Shown here in pieces: positions 27,914 through 35,994 of a DNA stretch of 64,000 nucleotides. Within the stretch, counting starts at the first letter, position 1; each line of letters opens with the position of its first letter. Made by a program: the position numbers and the translations under genes. Source of the stretch: Catenulispora sp. EB89. Its GTDB lineage: Bacteria; Actinomycetota; Actinomycetes; Streptomycetales; Catenulisporaceae. The notes under the pieces are model-generated. The model had not been told where the DNA came from, made no database searches, and was given only the letters and a program-made list of their open reading frames with translations. The DNA is taken from the NCBI RefSeq assembly GCF_041261445.1, contig NZ_JBGCCU010000028.1, forward strand, positions 1 to 64,000, written 5' to 3'.

Positions 27914-28750
27914 ATGACGCTGACGCTCGACGGGCCGGACGGCGCGTGTCCCTTGTGCCAGAACCCCATGAACCACGCGGTCGGCGAGTCACTGAGCGGC
28001 GGCGAGAACAGCTGGTTCTTGGAGGCTCTCTGCCGGGTCTGCGACCACAGCTCGCTTCAGCAAGGGCGGCGCTTCGTACCGACGCACTGGCGCGACCTGT
28101 TTTTGGAACTCACCGGCCAGTGGCGAATTCGCATCGACCAGTCTTCGGACGCGGGGGTACTGGTTATGCGCGCCTTGCGGCGGGTGTTCCGGCTCCCGCT
28201 CGCCAGGACGCGGGAGATCCACGGGCAGTTGCTGCATGCCGGCTGGCCCGGGACCCGCGGCGAGATCGCGTGGCTCGCGGTCGAACTCGGCGAGCTCGGC
28301 GTGGCGACGACGGTGGACGTTGAGGTTCCGGGCACACAGACGGAGCTGCCCGAGCGGCGGATGCCGCTGCCACCGTCGCGAATCGGGGGCGCCGGGGACT
28401 CCGACGGGGCGACGGTCAGTATCGCCGACGGGCCGGAGCGATCGCGCGTCGCCGACTACTTGGCGACATCGCCCTGCCTGGTCGCGGGCGGCTACTGGAT
28501 CGATCCGGTGACGCGCGACCCGCGCCATCGTGGCGGCGACGGCTTCAGGAGCGACGGGACCTACATCTGGTCGACCGCCTGGGCCACGCTGCTGGCACGG
28601 CACGGGCTGCCGCTCGACGCAGACTTCGTCGACCACGTTCGCGAGCGCGGCTACCAACCGCCCAGGATCGAGGGAAGCGCGCTGGACGCCCTGCTCGTGG
28701 CCACCGGACTCGAACCACCGGACTACCCTGACGAACCCGATGAGCTCTGA
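27914..28750 (+). CDS. unknown protein with N-terminal CxxC pair
   Basis: I do not recognise this 278-residue protein. Residues 12-43 contain Cys12-x2-Cys15 and Cys40-x2-Cys43, a likely zinc ribbon. A charged middle follows (about 55-165), with a weak helix-turn-helix-like stretch around MRALRRVFRLPLARTREIHGQLL, then an Arg/Pro-rich linker and a C-terminal domain (about 185-278) rich in Trp/Tyr/Asp (GGYWIDPVTRDPRHRGGDGF). There is no signal or membrane segment. The ATG at 27914 has GGGGAG seven bases upstream; the frame is open 36 codons before it but without a site. It sits in the small accessory block between pdxS and pimA. Codon use is typical for the genome. Confidence 0.65.
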   Translation: MTLTLDGPDGACPLCQNPMNHAVGESLSGGENSWFLEALCRVCDHSSLQQGRRFVPTHWRDLFLELTGQWRIRIDQSSDAGVLVMRALRRVFRLPLARTREIHGQLLHAGWPGTRGEIAWLAVELGELGVATTVDVEVPGTQTELPERRMPLPPSRIGGAGDSDGATVSIADGPERSRVADYLATSPCLVAGGYWIDPVTRDPRHRGGDGFRSDGTYIWSTAWATLLARHGLPLDADFVDHVRERGYQPPRIEGSALDALLVATGLEPPDYPDEPDEL

Positions 28751-28786
28751 CTTGGGCTCCGTGGCGCGCGTGCACTCCCGCCGCCG

Positions 28787-29341
28787 CTACTCCCGCACCG
28801 CCCGCGCCCGGTACGCGGCCACCGTCGTGCGGCTCGCACAGGCGTTGCCGCAGAAGCGGCGCGTGCGGTTGCGCGACTGGTCCACGAAGTAGTTGGCGCA
28901 GCCGGCGGCGGCGCAGCGGCCGAGGGTGACCGCCGGGTCCCCGGCGGCGACCAGCGCGAGCTTGGCGGCGAGGAGTTGGCCGAGCCAGCGTTCGGCGGGG
29001 GCGCCGTTGCGGCTGAAGTGGATGTGCCAGCCGCCGAGGCCGTCGTGGTCGGAGAGGTGCATTTCCGGCGGGTAGTCGCGGAGCAGCTGGTGCACGGCGT
29101 CGGGGGCGGTGGTGTCGACGAGTTGGGACAGCGCCGTGGACACCAGCTTCGGCAGGGCGCCGTAGGCGCCGTCAGGCGGGGGTGTGACCTCGTGTTCTTC
29201 GAAGAAGGCCGCGACCAGTTCGCCGTCCTGGTCCAGGGTGCCGGTGTTGGCCAGCTCGACCGCCAGTCGGGTCACGTTCCCTATGTAGTCACCGTATTGC
29301 ACTTGACCGCCTACATCATCGATTCCTACTGTAGGCGCCAT
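28787..29341 (-). CDS. ABATE/CGNR zinc-finger transcriptional regulator
   Basis: A 184-residue protein with an N-terminal ABATE-like domain (about 18-135, YIGNVTRLAVELANTG) and a C-terminal CGNR zinc finger (about 140-182): Cys143, Cys148, Cys164 and Cys168, with CGNAC and the Arg-rich ASRTTVAAYRAR helix that should contact DNA. Such proteins are common actinomycete regulators of unknown ligand. The ATG at 29341 shares the palindrome CCATGG with the ATG of the divergent TPR-like gene at 29340, so the start codons overlap on opposite strands. It therefore almost certainly regulates that neighbour and itself through the repeat array described separately. A GTG four codons upstream is an alternative start. 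Confidence 0.85.
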   Translation of the reverse strand: MAPTVGIDDVGGQVQYGDYIGNVTRLAVELANTGTLDQDGELVAAFFEEHEVTPPPDGAYGALPKLVSTALSQLVDTTAPDAVHQLLRDYPPEMHLSDHDGLGGWHIHFSRNGAPAERWLGQLLAAKLALVAAGDPAVTLGRCAAAGCANYFVDQSRNRTRRFCGNACASRTTVAAYRARAVRE

Positions 29342-29361
29342 GGTAACTGACACCGCCTACA
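29282..29361. promoter_or_regulatory. alternating TGTAG/CTACA box array over overlapping divergent starts
   Basis: Exact CGCCTACA occurs at 29308-29315 and 29354-29361, and its complement TGTAGGCG at 29330-29337. A partial TATGTAG lies at 29282-29288. Spacings of 22-24 bases alternate orientation at about two helical turns. The array spans both start codons (29339-29342) and the TACTGT -10 candidate of the plus-strand gene, as expected of an autoregulatory operator for the CGNR protein. Confidence 0.65.
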
Positions 29362-30050
29362 TAGCCCGCCGTCTGCAGCTGCTCGGGGACTGGGACGCCG
29401 CGCTCGCGGTGCTGGCCCCGGACGCCGACCCCGAGCTGCGCGCCGAGATCGCCTTCGAGCGCTGGATGTTCCTATGGGCCGGCCACGACGAGGCCGAGCA
29501 GGCCGTCGCCGCCCTTGACCAGGACTCGCCGACGGCCCACCTCCTGCGCGCCCGCCTGGCTTACAGCCGCCTGCTCTTCAACCGCGGCCCGCGCCCCGAC
29601 GACCGGGCCGCCGCCGAGGCCGGCTACCGCGACGCGATCTGCGACGGCGACGACTCCACGCGGGCCTGGGCGGAGTTCCACTGGGGCTGCCTGCTCGACA
29701 ACATCGACGGGAACGCGGACGCCGCCGTCCCGCACTTCGAGACAGCGCTCGAATACAGCGTGAAGCACGCCGACGCGGCCCTGGAATCCATCGCGATCCG
29801 CCACCTGGCGGCGCACCACGAGCCCGCCGAGCGGATCCGCATGCTGCGCCGCTCGCTGAACCTGCGCGCCGCGCTGGCCGCCCGGCCGTACGTCGCCGCC
29901 GCGCAGGCCACCCTGGCCTCCGAGCTGGCCGAGGACGACCCCGAGCGCGCCGAACTGATCGAGATCTACCTCGCGGCGGCCGAAGAGATGCAGATCCCGT
30001 GGCTGCTCGGCGGGAGGACCGGCAGCACCGAGGACGACTTCGAGGACTGA
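29340..30050 (+). CDS. TPR-like helical protein
   Basis: A 236-residue soluble, helical protein. Helix pairs with the small/aromatic spacing of tetratricopeptide repeats are visible at about 5-40 (ARRLQLLGDWDAALAVL), 68-120 (AYSRLLFNRG, AEAGYRDAI) and 110-160 (AEFHWGCLLDN, VPHFETALEYSVKH), with an acidic C-terminus. No enzyme motif is seen. TPR proteins usually mediate protein contacts. It is divergent from the CGNR regulator, with overlapping start codons, and a TACTGT box seven bases upstream implies a leaderless mRNA. It may be the target or partner of that regulator. A hairpin separates it from the convergent pimA gene. Confidence 0.75.
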   Translation: MVTDTAYIARRLQLLGDWDAALAVLAPDADPELRAEIAFERWMFLWAGHDEAEQAVAALDQDSPTAHLLRARLAYSRLLFNRGPRPDDRAAAEAGYRDAICDGDDSTRAWAEFHWGCLLDNIDGNADAAVPHFETALEYSVKHADAALESIAIRHLAAHHEPAERIRMLRRSLNLRAALAARPYVAAAQATLASELAEDDPERAELIEIYLAAAEEMQIPWLLGGRTGSTEDDFED

Positions 30051-30066
30051 CGGGGCGGGCGTCGCG

Positions 30067-30088
30067 GCCTCACCCCATCAGGTGAGGC
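30067..30088. terminator. hairpin between convergent TPR-like gene and pimA
   Basis: GCCTCACC (30067-30074) and GGTGAGGC (30081-30088) form a perfect 8-bp stem with loop CCATCA, 16 bases after the plus-strand stop and 63 before the pimA stop. Confidence 0.6.
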
Positions 30089-30151
30089 GATTGCCTGCTC
30101 TCGTTCCGGGGCGCGCGGCGACCAGCCACTGTGCTGCGCTGCGCCGCGTCC

Positions 30152-31429
30152 TCAGGGCTCCAGCACCTCGCGCGCTCCCAAAGCCTCAGCCTCCGCCTCG
30201 ACCGCAGCCGCAGCTTCAGCCTCGACCGCCGCCTCCGCCTCGACCGCAGCCGCCGCCTCTGCTTCGACCGCCGCTTCCGCTTCCGCCTCCGCCTCCGCAG
30301 CCCGCGCCAGCGAAGCCGCGTCGGTCGTCACCATCTCGTACACCGCCAGCAGGTCCGCGGCCACCACCGACCAGTCGTACCGCCGCACCGCCAGCGCCGC
30401 GGCCTCCGACAGGCGGGCGCGCTCCGTGGCGTCGTCCAGGAGCTCGATCGCGTCCTTCGCCAGCGCGTGCGCGTCGCCGGTCGGGAACAGCCGGCCCAGC
30501 GCACCGCCCTGCAGCACCAGCCCGAACGCGTCCAGGTCGCTGGCCAGGACCGGGGCGCCGGCCGACATCGCCTCGACCAGGATGATGCCGAAGCTCTCGC
30601 CGCCGAGGTTGGGCGCGACGTAGACGTCCACGCTCGACAGCAGCCGGGCCTTGTCCTCGTCGGAGAGGCGGCCCAGGAACTCCACCTGGCCGCGGACCGC
30701 GTCCGGCAGGAAGGCCGCGACCTCGTCGATGTCGCCGCCGCCGAGGACCAGCAGCCGGACTCCGGGGCGGGCCGCGGCGATCTCCGGGAACGCCTCCAGC
30801 AGCGTCGCCAGGCCCTTGCGGGACTCGTTGATGCGCCCGATGAACGCCAGCGTGCCGCCCTGGCCGGGCTGCGTCTGCCACTCCGCCTTGGGCTCGGCGC
30901 GCTCGTAGAAGCCGACGTCGACGCCGTTCGGGATCACCACCGCGTCGCCTCCCAGGTGCTCCACCAGGGTGCGGCGCGCGTATTCGGACACGGCGATACG
31001 GGCGCTGATCTTCTCCAGCGTCGGCTGCAGGATCGGGTACGCGACCGTCATCGCGCGCGAGCGCGGGTTGGCGGTGTGGAAGGTGGCGACGATCGGGCCG
31101 GAGCCGGCCCAGCACGCCAGCATCGACAGGCTCGGCGAGGACGGCTCGTGCACGTGCAGCACGTCGAACGCCCCGTCGTGCAGCCAGCGCCGCACCCGCG
31201 CGGCGGACAGGAAGCCGAAGTTCACGCGCGCCACCGAGCCGTTGTACGGCACCGGCACGGCACGCCCGGCGTGCGTGACGTACGCCGGCAGCGAGGCCTC
31301 GTCGTCGGCCGGGGCCAGCACCGACACCTCGTGGCCCAGCCGGATCAGGTGCACGGCCAGGTCCCGGACGTGGTTCTGCACACCGCCGGGGATGTCCCAC
31401 GCGTAGGGGCAGACCACGCCGATCTTCAC
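30152..31429 (-). CDS. pimA: phosphatidyl-myo-inositol alpha-mannosyltransferase PimA
   Basis: Transfers the first mannose from GDP-mannose to phosphatidylinositol at the inner face of the membrane, opening phosphatidylinositol mannoside synthesis. The GT-B/GT4 sequence follows mycobacterial PimA closely: CPYAWDIPGGVQNHV at residues 7-21, PYNGSVARVNFG, HVHEPSSPSLSM, the IPNGVDV acceptor region, and the donor motif GGESFGIILVEAMSAG near residue 275. The GTG at 31429 has GAGGAGG upstream and overlaps the acyltransferase stop by four bases (GTGA). It has 425 residues; about 45 C-terminal residues are Ala/Glu/Val repeats not seen in mycobacterial PimA. Confidence 0.94.
   Translation of the reverse strand: MKIGVVCPYAWDIPGGVQNHVRDLAVHLIRLGHEVSVLAPADDEASLPAYVTHAGRAVPVPYNGSVARVNFGFLSAARVRRWLHDGAFDVLHVHEPSSPSLSMLACWAGSGPIVATFHTANPRSRAMTVAYPILQPTLEKISARIAVSEYARRTLVEHLGGDAVVIPNGVDVGFYERAEPKAEWQTQPGQGGTLAFIGRINESRKGLATLLEAFPEIAAARPGVRLLVLGGGDIDEVAAFLPDAVRGQVEFLGRLSDEDKARLLSSVDVYVAPNLGGESFGIILVEAMSAGAPVLASDLDAFGLVLQGGALGRLFPTGDAHALAKDAIELLDDATERARLSEAAALAVRRYDWSVVAADLLAVYEMVTTDAASLARAAEAEAEAEAAVEAEAAAAVEAEAAVEAEAAAAVEAEAEALGAREVLEP
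30189..30272 (-). repeat. 42-bp tandem duplication in the pimA 3' end
   Basis: Positions 30189-30230 and 30231-30272 are two copies of a 42-bp unit with a few substitutions, encoding two rounds of a 14-residue AAVEAEAAAAVEAE unit in frame. Confidence 0.8.
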
Positions 31430-32415
31430 GACGCCTCCTCGGCGGAGGATGACGTCGACTCCGCCGGCTCGGGCTTCGCCCTCGGCGCCTTCGCCGGGTC
31501 CAGATCCGCGAGGAAGAACTTCTGCATCATGTGCCAGTCCGCCGGATGCGCCGCGATCCCCGCGGCGTAGTTGTCCGCGAGCTGCTGGCACATGACGGCC
31601 ACCTTCTCCGGCCGCTTCCCCTCCGCCGGCACCGGAATCTCCGGCCGCACCCTTATGCTCATCCGACCGTACGACGGGTACCACAGCTGCACCGGCAGCA
31701 GCACCGCCCCGGTCTGCACCGCGAGCGCCGCCGGCCCCGCTGCGATCCGCGTGGCCTCGCCGAACATCGTCACCTGCGCCCCGCTGGCGCTCAGGTCCCG
31801 GTCGGCCACCAGCGCGACGCCCTTGCCGGCCCGCAGCCGCCGGGCCAGCGTGCCGAACACCGACGGCCCGCCGTCGTGCGGCAGTACCTCCATGCCCAGG
31901 CCACGTCGGTAGTCCAGGAACTTCTCCGCCACCGACTCCGGCTTCAGGTGCTCGGCGACGGTGGTGAAGCCCTCGCCCATGAAGTTCACCAGCCAGACCC
32001 CGGCGTGGTCGTAGTTGCCGGTGTGCCCCAGCGCCATGATCACGCCGCGCCCGGAAGCCAGGGCCTCCTTCAGACGCCCTATGTCCTCGGGCGGGAAGTC
32101 GACGCTGTCCATGATCCGCTCACGGCTCCACGTCGGGATGCGGAACTGCTCGCAGTACTGCCGCAGCGCCGAGCGCATCGCCCGGCGCGACATCGCGCGC
32201 AGCTGCGCCTCCGGCGTGTCCTTGCCGAGCACGCGCAGCAGGTTCTTCTCCAGCTGCCGCACCTGCGCGCCGCGCCGGGACCACAACCGGTCCGCGATGA
32301 AGTCGAACAGCCGGTACGCGGTGCGCTCCGGCAGGAGTTTCACTATCGTCCACGCCGTGCCGTAGCCCCAGCTGACGACCCGTTCCTTAACTCCCCCAGC
32401 GCTCTCTGCGCTCAC
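31426..32415 (-). CDS. phosphatidylinositol mannoside acyltransferase (PatA type)
   Basis: Adds a fatty acyl chain to phosphatidylinositol mannosides on the membrane. The 329-residue protein belongs to the LpxL/HtrB-like lipid acyltransferase family, with the catalytic His-x4-Asp motif in ALGHTGNYDHAG at about residue 129-134, and VALVADRDLSASG and VLLPVQLWY further on. The start is the GTG at 32415, which overlaps the pgsA stop by four bases (GTGA) and has GGAGG seven bases upstream. Its own stop overlaps the pimA start. The pgsA-acyltransferase-pimA order is that of the mycobacterial and streptomycete phosphatidylinositol mannoside operon. Confidence 0.92.
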   Translation of the reverse strand: MSAESAGGVKERVVSWGYGTAWTIVKLLPERTAYRLFDFIADRLWSRRGAQVRQLEKNLLRVLGKDTPEAQLRAMSRRAMRSALRQYCEQFRIPTWSRERIMDSVDFPPEDIGRLKEALASGRGVIMALGHTGNYDHAGVWLVNFMGEGFTTVAEHLKPESVAEKFLDYRRGLGMEVLPHDGGPSVFGTLARRLRAGKGVALVADRDLSASGAQVTMFGEATRIAAGPAALAVQTGAVLLPVQLWYPSYGRMSIRVRPEIPVPAEGKRPEKVAVMCQQLADNYAAGIAAHPADWHMMQKFFLADLDPAKAPRAKPEPAESTSSSAEEAS

Positions 32416-33029
32416 GCGACCGCCTCCCCCTTGAGCAGTACCTTGCGAACCAGCAGCACCCGCTGGACCAGCGTGACCAACGACCCGATGGCGATGGCCC
32501 ACAGTGTGACGGCCTGGATGTACGGCACGCCCAGCCCCGACAGCCCGGTCGCCACCAGCGACCCGACCAGCCGCTCGCTGCGCTCCACGTAACCGACGTT
32601 GGCGTTCACCCCGAGCCCCTCGGCGCGCGCCCGCGCGTAGGACACCACCGCGCCCAGCGCCATGATCGCCAGACAGAGCCCGAACATCACCGGCTGGTTC
32701 CCGCCCCGGGCGAACCAGTACGCCAGCCCGCCGAAGATCGCGGCGTCGCCGAGCCGGTCCAGCGTGGAGTCCCAGAACGCCCCGAACTTGTCGGTGCGCT
32801 CCAGGATGCGCGCCATGGTGCCGTCGACCAGGTCGGAGAACACGAACGCGGTGATGACCACGGTCCCGACGAAGAACGACCCGCGCGGGTAGAAGCACAG
32901 CGCACCGGCGATCACGCCGAGCGTGCCGACCAGCGTCACCGCGTCCGGACTGATCCCGATCTTCAGGAAGAACTTCGCAGTCGGCGTGAAGATGGCGGTG
33001 AAGAAGGCACGCGCGTAACGGTTGAGCAT
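32412..33029 (-). CDS. pgsA: phosphatidylinositol phosphate synthase (CDP-alcohol phosphatidyltransferase)
   Basis: Joins CDP-diacylglycerol and inositol phosphate, providing the lipid for phosphatidylinositol mannosides. The CDP-alcohol phosphatidyltransferase signature is complete: Asp66, Asp69-Gly70, Ala73-Arg74, Gly83, Asp87 and Asp91. About six membrane segments are predicted. I start at ATG 33029 (205 residues), because MLNRYARAFF is where streptomycete homologues begin; an ATG 15 codons upstream remains possible. It overlaps the acyltransferase by four bases. In mycobacteria this gene follows a HIT gene; here the HIT gene has moved about 6 kb away. Confidence 0.9.
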   Translation of the reverse strand: MLNRYARAFFTAIFTPTAKFFLKIGISPDAVTLVGTLGVIAGALCFYPRGSFFVGTVVITAFVFSDLVDGTMARILERTDKFGAFWDSTLDRLGDAAIFGGLAYWFARGGNQPVMFGLCLAIMALGAVVSYARARAEGLGVNANVGYVERSERLVGSLVATGLSGLGVPYIQAVTLWAIAIGSLVTLVQRVLLVRKVLLKGEAVA

Positions 33030-33153
33030 GACCGTCCAAAAATCGGGTACGTGGGGTCGGTGGGGCGTCTGCATCGCGGCCAGCCGATGTACCGCGGCCA
33101 GCCGACCGCGAGGCCATCATAGGGGTCCGGCCGCTCCCACCGACCCGCGGTGG

Positions 33154-33177
33154 CCGGGTTGGGGTGCCACCACCCGG
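33154..33177 (-). terminator. possible terminator of leuA
   Basis: CCGGGT (33154-33159) and ACCCGG (33172-33177) can pair, 42 bases after the leuA stop and before pgsA. The stem is short and without a T-run. Confidence 0.35.
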
Positions 33178-33218
33178 CTCTCCCGCCAATGGTTTTCCCA
33201 CGTGTTGAATACAGATCA

Positions 33219-35012
33219 TCACTCCTGGTCGGACCCCGTCTCACCACCCCGAACCAGCGCCTGGTTGAGCGCTGAGACAGTGGCCCGCACCATCGCCGTC
33301 AGCACCGAGGTGTCCATTCCGACGCCCCAGACCTCGCGGCCGTCGACCCGGGAGCGGAGGTAGCAGGCCGCCACGGCGTCGGCACCCTCGGAGACCGCGT
33401 GTTCGGAGTAGTCGAGGATGTCGAACCGGATCCCGGCCTTGCCCAGCGCCACGGTCAGCGCCGACAGCGGCCCGTTGCCGGACCCCGACACCGGGATCAC
33501 GGCGCCGTCCGCGGTGACCACGGTCGCCGCGACCCGGTGGCCGCCGTCCGCGAGCTCGGCGAACACCGGCTCGGTCAGCTTCCAGGCACCGTCCTCCCCC
33601 GGCACCACGTACGTCGTCCGGAACAGCTCCCACAGGTCCTGCGGCGTCATCTCGCGGCCGTGCTCGTCGGTGGCCCGCTGCACTACCTTCGAGAAGCCCG
33701 GACGGAGGTCCCGCGGCAGGTCGACGCCGTAGTGCGTGCGCAGCAGGTAGGCCACCCCGCCCTTGCCGGACTGGCTGTTGACCCGGATCACGCCCTTGTA
33801 GCTGCGCCCGACGTCGGCCGGGTCGATCGGCAGGTAGGGCACGTCCCACGGCGCCTCGCGCTCCGGCACGCCGAGCTTCACGGCCTGCGCGGCGTGGTGC
33901 GCCATGCCCTTGCTGATGGCGTCCTGGTGCGTGCCGGAGAACGCGGTGTAGACGAGGTCGCCGACGTAGGGGTGCCGGATGTGGACCGGGAGGCGGTTGC
34001 ACTCCTCGACCACGGCCCGTACCGCGTCGATGTCGGAGAAGTCGACCATCGGGTCCACGCCCTGCGCGTGCAGGTTCAGCCCCAGCGTGACCAGGTCGAC
34101 GTTGCCGGTGCGCTCGCCGTTCCCGAACAGGCAGCCCTCAACGCGCTGCGCCCCGGCCAGCACGGCCAGCTCGGCGCAGGCCACCCCGGTGCCGCGGTCG
34201 TTGTGCGGGTGCACGGAGAGGATGACGTGCTCACGCCGGGCCAGGTGCCGGCTCATGTACTCGATCTGGTCGGCGTAGACGTTCGGAGTGGCGACCTCGA
34301 CCGTGGCCGGCAGGTTGTGCACCACCGGGCGGTCGGCGCAGGCGTCCCAGATCTCGGTGACGCGGTCGCAGACCTCGATGACGTAGTCCGGCTCGGTCAG
34401 GATGAAAACCTCGGGCGAGAACTGGAAGCGCATCCTCCCGGCATCGGCACCGCGCTGATCGGCGAGCTTGGCGACCAGCTCGGCGGCATCCTCGATCAGC
34501 GCCCTGACCTCGCCGCGGCTTCCGCGTAGCACCAGGTCGCGCCAGGCGGGAGCGGTCGCGGTGTAGAGGTGGACCAGGACGTTCGGCAGACCCTCGACCG
34601 AGGCGAACGTCCGTTCGATCAATTCGGGCTTGGCCGGCGTGAAGACGGAGATCGTGACGTCCTCGGGGATGTCGTCGCGGGCCGCCAGGGAGCGCACGAA
34701 GTCGAAGTCGGTCTGGCTGGCGGAGGGGTAGGCGACCTCGATCTCCTTGTAACCCATGCGCAGGAACAGGTCGAACATCTTGGTCTTGCGCTCGGTGTCC
34801 ATCGGCTCGGCCAGGGCCTGGTTGCCGTCGCGCAGGTCCACCGGGACCCAGAGCGGGGCGGCTTCGAGCCGGCGGTCGGGCCAAGTGCGCGCGGGTTGTG
34901 TCTTCGCGACGATTGGGACGTCGACGCGCTCGAAGACGCTCCGGTAGCGGTGCGAGGGCATCGGGCTGGGCTGCTGCGGGTTCCACGGCGTCGGCCGAGC
35001 TGGGGTCGTCAT
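33219..35012 (-). CDS. leuA: 2-isopropylmalate synthase
   Basis: Condenses 2-oxoisovalerate with acetyl-CoA in the first committed step of leucine synthesis. With the ATG at 35012 it has 597 residues, typical of the longer actinobacterial type. Catalytic TIM-barrel motifs: [14 protein letters not shown] (about 62-75), the metal ligands in [11 protein letters not shown] (about 263-273), and [17 protein letters not shown]. The C-terminal LeuA dimer/regulatory domain, where leucine would inhibit, spans about 465-590. I see no leader peptide or T-box upstream; the gene is divergent from a GntR regulator with about 80 bases between, so some shared regulation is possible. Confidence 0.95.
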   Translation of the reverse strand: MTTPARPTPWNPQQPSPMPSHRYRSVFERVDVPIVAKTQPARTWPDRRLEAAPLWVPVDLRDGNQALAEPMDTERKTKMFDLFLRMGYKEIEVAYPSASQTDFDFVRSLAARDDIPEDVTISVFTPAKPELIERTFASVEGLPNVLVHLYTATAPAWRDLVLRGSRGEVRALIEDAAELVAKLADQRGADAGRMRFQFSPEVFILTEPDYVIEVCDRVTEIWDACADRPVVHNLPATVEVATPNVYADQIEYMSRHLARREHVILSVHPHNDRGTGVACAELAVLAGAQRVEGCLFGNGERTGNVDLVTLGLNLHAQGVDPMVDFSDIDAVRAVVEECNRLPVHIRHPYVGDLVYTAFSGTHQDAISKGMAHHAAQAVKLGVPEREAPWDVPYLPIDPADVGRSYKGVIRVNSQSGKGGVAYLLRTHYGVDLPRDLRPGFSKVVQRATDEHGREMTPQDLWELFRTTYVVPGEDGAWKLTEPVFAELADGGHRVAATVVTADGAVIPVSGSGNGPLSALTVALGKAGIRFDILDYSEHAVSEGADAVAACYLRSRVDGREVWGVGMDTSVLTAMVRATVSALNQALVRGGETGSDQE

Positions 35013-35077
35013 GCTTCGGAAGGCTAGCACTCCTCAGACAAGCTGAGTACCTGAGTTCCTGAGCGGCCGCCAAACAG

Positions 35078-35086
35078 TGGTACAAC
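35078..35086 (+). promoter_or_regulatory. TGGTACAAC box overlapping the gntR -10
   Basis: The box contains TACAAC (35081-35086), seven bases before the GTG at 35094, so it probably doubles as -10 element and repressor site. The same nine bases recur at 35909-35917 before the EF-G-like gene. Confidence 0.55.
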
Positions 35087-35093
35087 TGGCCCC

Positions 35094-35774
35094 GTGACCC
35101 TCCGATCGATCCAGCCCACGCCGCTCGTCGAGCAGGCCGCCGCGCAGCTGCGCGAGCAGATCACCGGCGGGGCGTGGCCGGTCGGCACCAAGCTCCCCGG
35201 CGAGACCACGCTGGCCGCCTCGCTCGGCGTCGGCCGCTCCACGGTCCGCGAGGCGATCCGCGCGCTGGCCGGCGAGGGGCTGCTCCAGCCGCGGCAGGGG
35301 GCCGGGGTGTTCGTGCTGGCCACCGAATCGCGGACGGATCTGGCCGACCACCTGCGCAAAGCCTCGCTGGCCGACCTCTACGAGGTCCGGATGATGATCG
35401 AGACCCGCGCCGCACGGCTGGCCGCCGAGCGCCGTACCCCGGCCGACGCCGCCGCGTTGGAGGCCGCGCTGGAGCGTCGGACCCGGGCCGCGCGCCGGTC
35501 CGACGAGGAGTTCATCGAGGCCGACGTCGCGCTGCACACCGCCGTGGTGGCGGCGGCCGGGAACCCGGTGCTCACCGCCCTGTTCGAGCAGTTCGTGCCG
35601 ACCCTGCGCGAGGCGCTGACCGACCTGGTGCGGCGCAGCGGCCGGGCCGACGAGAACCTGGGGCACGCCGCGCACGCCGCGCTGGTCGCCGCGGTCGCCG
35701 AGGGCAACCCGGACCGTGCCGAGACCGTGGTCTCCGAGGAGATCGCCTCGACTCCGCTGCGCCGGATCCCCTGA
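35094..35774 (+). CDS. FadR-subfamily GntR transcriptional regulator
   Basis: A 226-residue regulator with an N-terminal winged helix (about 8-75, PGETTLAASLGVGRSTVREAIRAL) and an FCD ligand-binding domain (about 85-220). Potential metal/ligand residues are Asp in EADVALH, the histidine of that motif, and the histidines in GHAAHAALVAAV. FadR-type regulators respond to small carboxylates such as sugar acids, 2-keto acids or fatty-acyl derivatives; the ligand here is unknown. No ribosome binding site precedes the GTG. The nearest candidates for control are itself, the divergent leuA and the downstream EF-G-like gene, which carries the same box. Confidence 0.88.
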   Translation: MTLRSIQPTPLVEQAAAQLREQITGGAWPVGTKLPGETTLAASLGVGRSTVREAIRALAGEGLLQPRQGAGVFVLATESRTDLADHLRKASLADLYEVRMMIETRAARLAAERRTPADAAALEAALERRTRAARRSDEEFIEADVALHTAVVAAAGNPVLTALFEQFVPTLREALTDLVRRSGRADENLGHAAHAALVAAVAEGNPDRAETVVSEEIASTPLRRIP

Positions 35775-35900
35775 GCGACCGTGAGCAGCCACCCCCGTAA
35801 GCAGCGACCCGTGAGCAGCCCGTGAACCGCTCGGGCCCCGCCCCCTTGTGGCATGTCGCATATAGGAGTTGGCTGCAAGGAACAGCCGGGTAACGAAGTA

Positions 35901-35917
35901 TGTACAGCTGGTACAAC
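35901..35917 (+). promoter_or_regulatory. dyad and TGGTACAAC box upstream of the EF-G-like gene
   Basis: TGTAC (35901-35905) and GTACA (35911-35915) form a 5-base dyad with a five-base spacer, and TGGTACAAC (35909-35917) overlaps it. FadR-type GntR sites are typically GT-N(0-5)-AC dyads of this kind. It lies about 80 bases before the start codon. Confidence 0.55.
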
Positions 35918-35994
35918 CGCTACCCCAGTGTCATGACAAGATCGGCTCCGGCTCAGAGAAGAGCCGCCCTGACACAGGAAAAGGAGCACGCTCG

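Noticed and set aside
33030-33222. Upstream extensions of the acyltransferase and pgsA frames
   Set aside because: The long frame reading into the acyltransferase overlaps pgsA out of frame. Overlapping GTGA stop/start signals fix the real starts.
35013-35093. Leucine leader peptide or T-box before leuA
   Set aside because: The gap to the divergent gntR gene is only about 80 bases, and no leucine-rich short frame or T-box sequence is present.
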